Shown here: piece by piece, positions 61,222 to 64,000 of the stretch | Position numbering within the stretch: position 1 is the first letter of the stretch | Layout: every line of letters starts with the position of its first letter | Source of the DNA: Arthrobacter antibioticus | Lineage (GTDB): Bacteria > Actinomycetota > Actinomycetes > Actinomycetales > Micrococcaceae | DNA: 64,000 bases | NCBI RefSeq assembly: GCF_030063205.1 | Contig: NZ_JASISQ010000003.1 | Span: 401,209 to 465,208 of the forward strand | Reading direction: 5' to 3' | The notes under the pieces: model-generated | The model's database searches: none | The model's input: the letters and a program-made list of their open reading frames with translations, nothing else | Told to the model about the DNA's origin: nothing | Translations under genes and position numbers: made by a program

Positions 61222-63042
61222 TTACGCTGGCGTGATGAGCTCAAGTCTCAACCCGATCATGTTCACTCCCGCTGGATCCCATTTCGAGTCAACAACGGGC
61301 AGATCTTTGATGCTCAGGTTCTGTTGTCCCTGCCCGGACACGGTGATTCGCCCAATCTCGCTGCGAACCACCTTCCAATAATGCAGGATCGGGTAAAGCT
61401 CGTCGCCATCCCTGTGCAGCGTGAACGGGGTGCGGTCAGTTTCCGTTTCCAGCGTCCCAGTCAAGCCATCAGCCCACCATTGCGGGCTAAAATTGCCGAA
61501 CGTTTCCTTGCTCAAGAGCACCACACGGTACTCTCCCGGGGAAGCCATCGTGAAGTTCCAGCGCAGTGATTCATCGGGGCCAGTTTCAGCGTTCCATATA
61601 TCAAGTCGAAGCGGTGATCCTGGGACCTGCGTAATATCCTGAGTAATAATCGGGGCCTTGGCGAAAGTCAGCTCTACTGTCCGGGGAAGGTCATCGGTGG
61701 GCTCAGCCAGTTCCAGAGTCAGAAGCGGCCCCGCACCGCTGCTTTCATTCAGGGAGAAGTTCAGCAGGGAGCCTGCACCAAGATCACGCACGGAGTCAGG
61801 CGCTACCGTAATACCGTTCACGGACAGTTCCTTTTTTCCAGAATCGGTAACGTGCAGATAAATCGAGGATCCGCGGGTAGTCACCTGGCCCCAGTCAAAG
61901 CTGGCGGGAAAGGGCGATGGTCCGGCGCCGCGGATGGCCGGAACCGCTCGCTGCATCCAGGTTCCGATGCCCGCGAACTGCTCCTGGGCCTGCTTTGGAA
62001 TGGCGCCGTTGGCGTCGGGCCCGGCGTTGAGCAGCAGATTTCCGCCGCGACTCACCGTGTAGGCCAGAGTCTCACAGAGGCTGGCTACCGGCTTCCAGCC
62101 CGATGCCAGCTGGGAGAATCCCCAGCTGTCGTTGGTGGTGGCAGCCGTCTCCCACGCCTGCGCAGGCAGGAAGTTATTGAAGTAATTGTCATCCATGGAG
62201 TTGTAATCGGCGTCAACTCCTCCACCAAGTCTGCTGTTGATGACGGCGCCCGGTTGCAGTTCCCGCACCAGGTTGAACGCTTCCTGGGCGCATTCGGCAG
62301 GGATGCCACGGGGCATGTCAAACCACATCAGTCCGATGCTGCCATAGTTGCTCAGGATTTCGCGTAGCTGCGGCGCTGCCTTGCGACGCCAGTAACGCTG
62401 AAAGTCTCCCTCATCGGTGTCGAAGTCCCAGCTATTGCAGCTGGGCCCCACCGCATCCGGGTCTTCCCAATCGATGGTTTGGGAGTAATAGATTCCCAAC
62501 ATGACGCCATACTCGGCACAGGCTTGGGCTATTTCGGCCAACGGGTCGCGATTAAACGGTGTGGCGTCAACGATGTTATAGGCGGATACCTGCGAGTGGT
62601 ACATGGCGAATCCGTCATGGTGTTTGGCTGTGTACACAAAATACTTCGCCCCAGCTTCCGCGGCCGTGCGGACCCAGTCCCGGGCATTGAATTCAGTGGG
62701 GTTGAATGACTTGGCCAGCTCGGCATACTCGGAAAGGGGGATTTTGGCCTTGAATTGGATCCATTCGGCCAGCCCTTCAACGTGTTTTCCTTCCCAGAGC
62801 CCACCCAGAGTGGCGGATATGCCCCAGTGCACAAAGAAACCAAATTTTGACTCCGCCCATGGCTGCCGCCGCGCAATGTCTTCGGGGCCTTGGCGCACCA
62901 CCGATGGGCCGTGGATGCCTTCATCGGCCGTTGGTGCGGCAAAGGCAGACTTGGTCGATTTTGCGGGGAGCGTCGAAGGTATGTTCAGGAAATTACCCTC
63001 GGTTGGCCGATCCCGCGTCCCATTGCTGGTTGGAAAATTCAT
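61222..63042 (-). CDS. GH29-family alpha-L-fucosidase
   Basis: 606 residues from ATG 63042. The GH29 catalytic barrel shows SKFGFFVHWGISATLGGLWE, YFVYTAKHHDGFAMYHSQVS and the nucleophile in SIGLMWFDMPRG (Asp242), followed by C-terminal beta domains (about residues 430-606). It would remove alpha-linked L-fucose. No export signal is obvious, which fits an intracellular pathway for oligosaccharides. The frame is open upstream to 63222 but overlaps the DUF2264 gene; the ATG at 63042 lies 45 bases past its stop. Confidence 0.88.
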   Translation of the reverse strand: MNFPTSNGTRDRPTEGNFLNIPSTLPAKSTKSAFAAPTADEGIHGPSVVRQGPEDIARRQPWAESKFGFFVHWGISATLGGLWEGKHVEGLAEWIQFKAKIPLSEYAELAKSFNPTEFNARDWVRTAAEAGAKYFVYTAKHHDGFAMYHSQVSAYNIVDATPFNRDPLAEIAQACAEYGVMLGIYYSQTIDWEDPDAVGPSCNSWDFDTDEGDFQRYWRRKAAPQLREILSNYGSIGLMWFDMPRGIPAECAQEAFNLVRELQPGAVINSRLGGGVDADYNSMDDNYFNNFLPAQAWETAATTNDSWGFSQLASGWKPVASLCETLAYTVSRGGNLLLNAGPDANGAIPKQAQEQFAGIGTWMQRAVPAIRGAGPSPFPASFDWGQVTTRGSSIYLHVTDSGKKELSVNGITVAPDSVRDLGAGSLLNFSLNESSGAGPLLTLELAEPTDDLPRTVELTFAKAPIITQDITQVPGSPLRLDIWNAETGPDESLRWNFTMASPGEYRVVLLSKETFGNFSPQWWADGLTGTLETETDRTPFTLHRDGDELYPILHYWKVVRSEIGRITVSGQGQQNLSIKDLPVVDSKWDPAGVNMIGLRLELITPA

Positions 63043-63086
63043 GATGTTCACTGAGGTCCAATACTGGTTATTTTTTGTTGATGACG

Positions 63087-64000
63087 CTAATTTTCGGGTG
63101 GGTTCCAACGGAAAACGCCTTGGTTGATGGAATCGGCCGGCCAAGTTGCTTTTCGTTGCCACGGCAAAACTACAGTGCGGTTTCTGAACCGCAGTTGCAC
63201 CCCGTCCGGTGCCCACTGCCATTGAAGCTCCAACGCCATTGAGCGCAGACGGGCCAATGTCACATCCAGGCCAATGAGTGCCATCAGCGTGAGTTCGTTG
63301 GAGGCCAGCGGCGGGAATTGCAGCAGTGGCAACCCAGAGTGTGCGCCAAGTATGGTGCCCTCGCCATGAACAACGTGGGGCTCCGCCTCCGCAGTGGCCT
63401 CCAATAGGAGGACACTGGAGAGCGCCCCGGGCTTGATGCCGACCTGGGCCCCTCCACCATTAACAAGGGTTTCCGGGGCCGCATCGGTGCTGCACAGGTA
63501 GCCGGAGAGGGCGGGTGTAAGTCCCACCACACCGGTGAGCTTGGCTGCCCGGACTTCCACGCCGTCGAGCACGGCGAAGGAGTTCTGGACCAAAACGTCC
63601 CTGCCGGCAGCATCCAACGCGAAGGTACTGGATCCGCCACCGGAGCGGACACTGCCTCCGTGCAGGCCTCGATGCCTGCTACTGGAGCCGTCGTGTCTAA
63701 TGAAAATATCGTTATCTCGCTCGCCCGAGCCGGGTTCCAGCCAAGGAACAGTTGAGGTGGAAAATGCCAAGCGTCGGTACAGTGGATCATCCTTTTGCGG
63801 GTGTCCGTCACTTCCGGCGTTAAGCACCCGCACAGTTCCTGTAGCAGCGGTGCCAACAGCCAGCCAGCCGGGTCCGCTCATCGGTAGTGTGTAGTCCCCT
63901 TGCTCAACAGGCAAAGGCTGTTCTTGTTCAGTCCAAACCGGATGATCAGCGGGCAGCAGCAATCCCAAAAAGCCCTTGGCGGCCCACTGCGGGGAACCCG
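63087..64000 (-). CDS. DUF2264 protein, C-terminal part (start off window)
   Basis: The frame is open to the right edge; about 304 C-terminal residues are seen. The stretch GSPQWAAKGFLGLLLPADHP followed by VWTEQEQPLP is a hallmark of DUF2264 proteins, found in polysaccharide-degradation loci. The rest is beta-rich. Catalytic role unproven. It precedes the fucosidase in the same direction, so both are probably one operon. Confidence 0.75.
   Translation of the reverse strand, partial: GSPQWAAKGFLGLLLPADHPVWTEQEQPLPVEQGDYTLPMSGPGWLAVGTAATGTVRVLNAGSDGHPQKDDPLYRRLAFSTSTVPWLEPGSGERDNDIFIRHDGSSSRHRGLHGGSVRSGGGSSTFALDAAGRDVLVQNSFAVLDGVEVRAAKLTGVVGLTPALSGYLCSTDAAPETLVNGGGAQVGIKPGALSSVLLLEATAEAEPHVVHGEGTILGAHSGLPLLQFPPLASNELTLMALIGLDVTLARLRSMALELQWQWAPDGVQLRFRNRTVVLPWQRKATWPADSINQGVFRWNPPEN

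Overview
The window reads as a chromosome segment of a high-GC Gram-positive bacterium of the Micrococcaceae (Arthrobacter-like). The evidence is actinobacterial-type housekeeping genes (sucCD, UvrD/PcrA helicase, an actinobacterial serC, DUF3027, DUF6457 beside mobA, a bacterial XPB helicase with its partner, a DtxR-type regulator), frequent GTG starts, TAGNNT-type -10 boxes and two cyclic-di-AMP riboswitches in front of cell-wall hydrolases. No species assignment is possible from sequence reading alone.

Region 1 (1-15.5 kb) is an accessory island. It opens with nested insertion sequences: an IS30-type element running off the left edge, an IS3-type element cut off before its last catalytic residue, and the 3' stub of another IS30 copy. 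It continues with an orphan carbamoyltransferase-family gene, a HipBA toxin-antitoxin operon with a tandem operator, small membrane proteins and lipoproteins, and a secreted HNH-like toxin with a probable immunity gene. Next come a plasmid-like two-gene operon (winged-helix, replication-initiator-like) with a structured non-coding stretch beside it, a complete IS30-family element (13006-14863) and a serine resolvase. Two directly oriented res-like sites (about 9211-9260 and 12862-12911) bracket the plasmid-like module.

Region 2 (15.8-24 kb) holds transport and small-metabolism genes: an APC-superfamily permease, an XRE-cupin regulator divergent from a sodium:solute symporter with a 20-bp palindrome between them, a lone lipoyl domain, a ferritin-like/VIT1 metal transporter, a LOG-family protein and a rhodanese.

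Region 3 (24-38 kb) is core: sucCD, a lipoprotein, pcrA, an inositol-phosphatase-family gene, tRNA-Arg(CCT), an EamA transporter, UPF0060, NUDIX, an ABC exporter and a polar amino-acid (cystine-type) ABC importer.

Region 4 (38-46.5 kb) has a three-gene operon (unknown or chaperone-like protein, WXG100-lipase fusion, lipoprotein) that looks like a type VII effector with a candidate immunity lipoprotein. It is followed by formate dehydrogenase/molybdenum-cofactor genes (fdhD, fdhF-like, moeA, DUF6457, mobA).

Region 5 (46.6-57 kb) has NlpC/P60 and M23 hydrolases, each behind a c-di-AMP riboswitch, then a DtxR regulator, serC, DUF3027, a cold-shock protein, the XPB helicase pair and a methyltransferase.

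Region 6 (57-64 kb) is a glycan-degradation locus with two sulfatases, a sugar-isomerase-like TIM barrel, a GH29 alpha-L-fucosidase and a partial DUF2264 protein, with LacI-type and other palindromic operators in the divergent promoter region.

Across the core, intergenic spaces carry two repeat families worth attention: long inverted repeats with a conserved loop (29.7, 38.0 and 44.1 kb) and short arrays with a 32-bp period headed by CGCTCGCTCA (22.4 and 56.0 kb).
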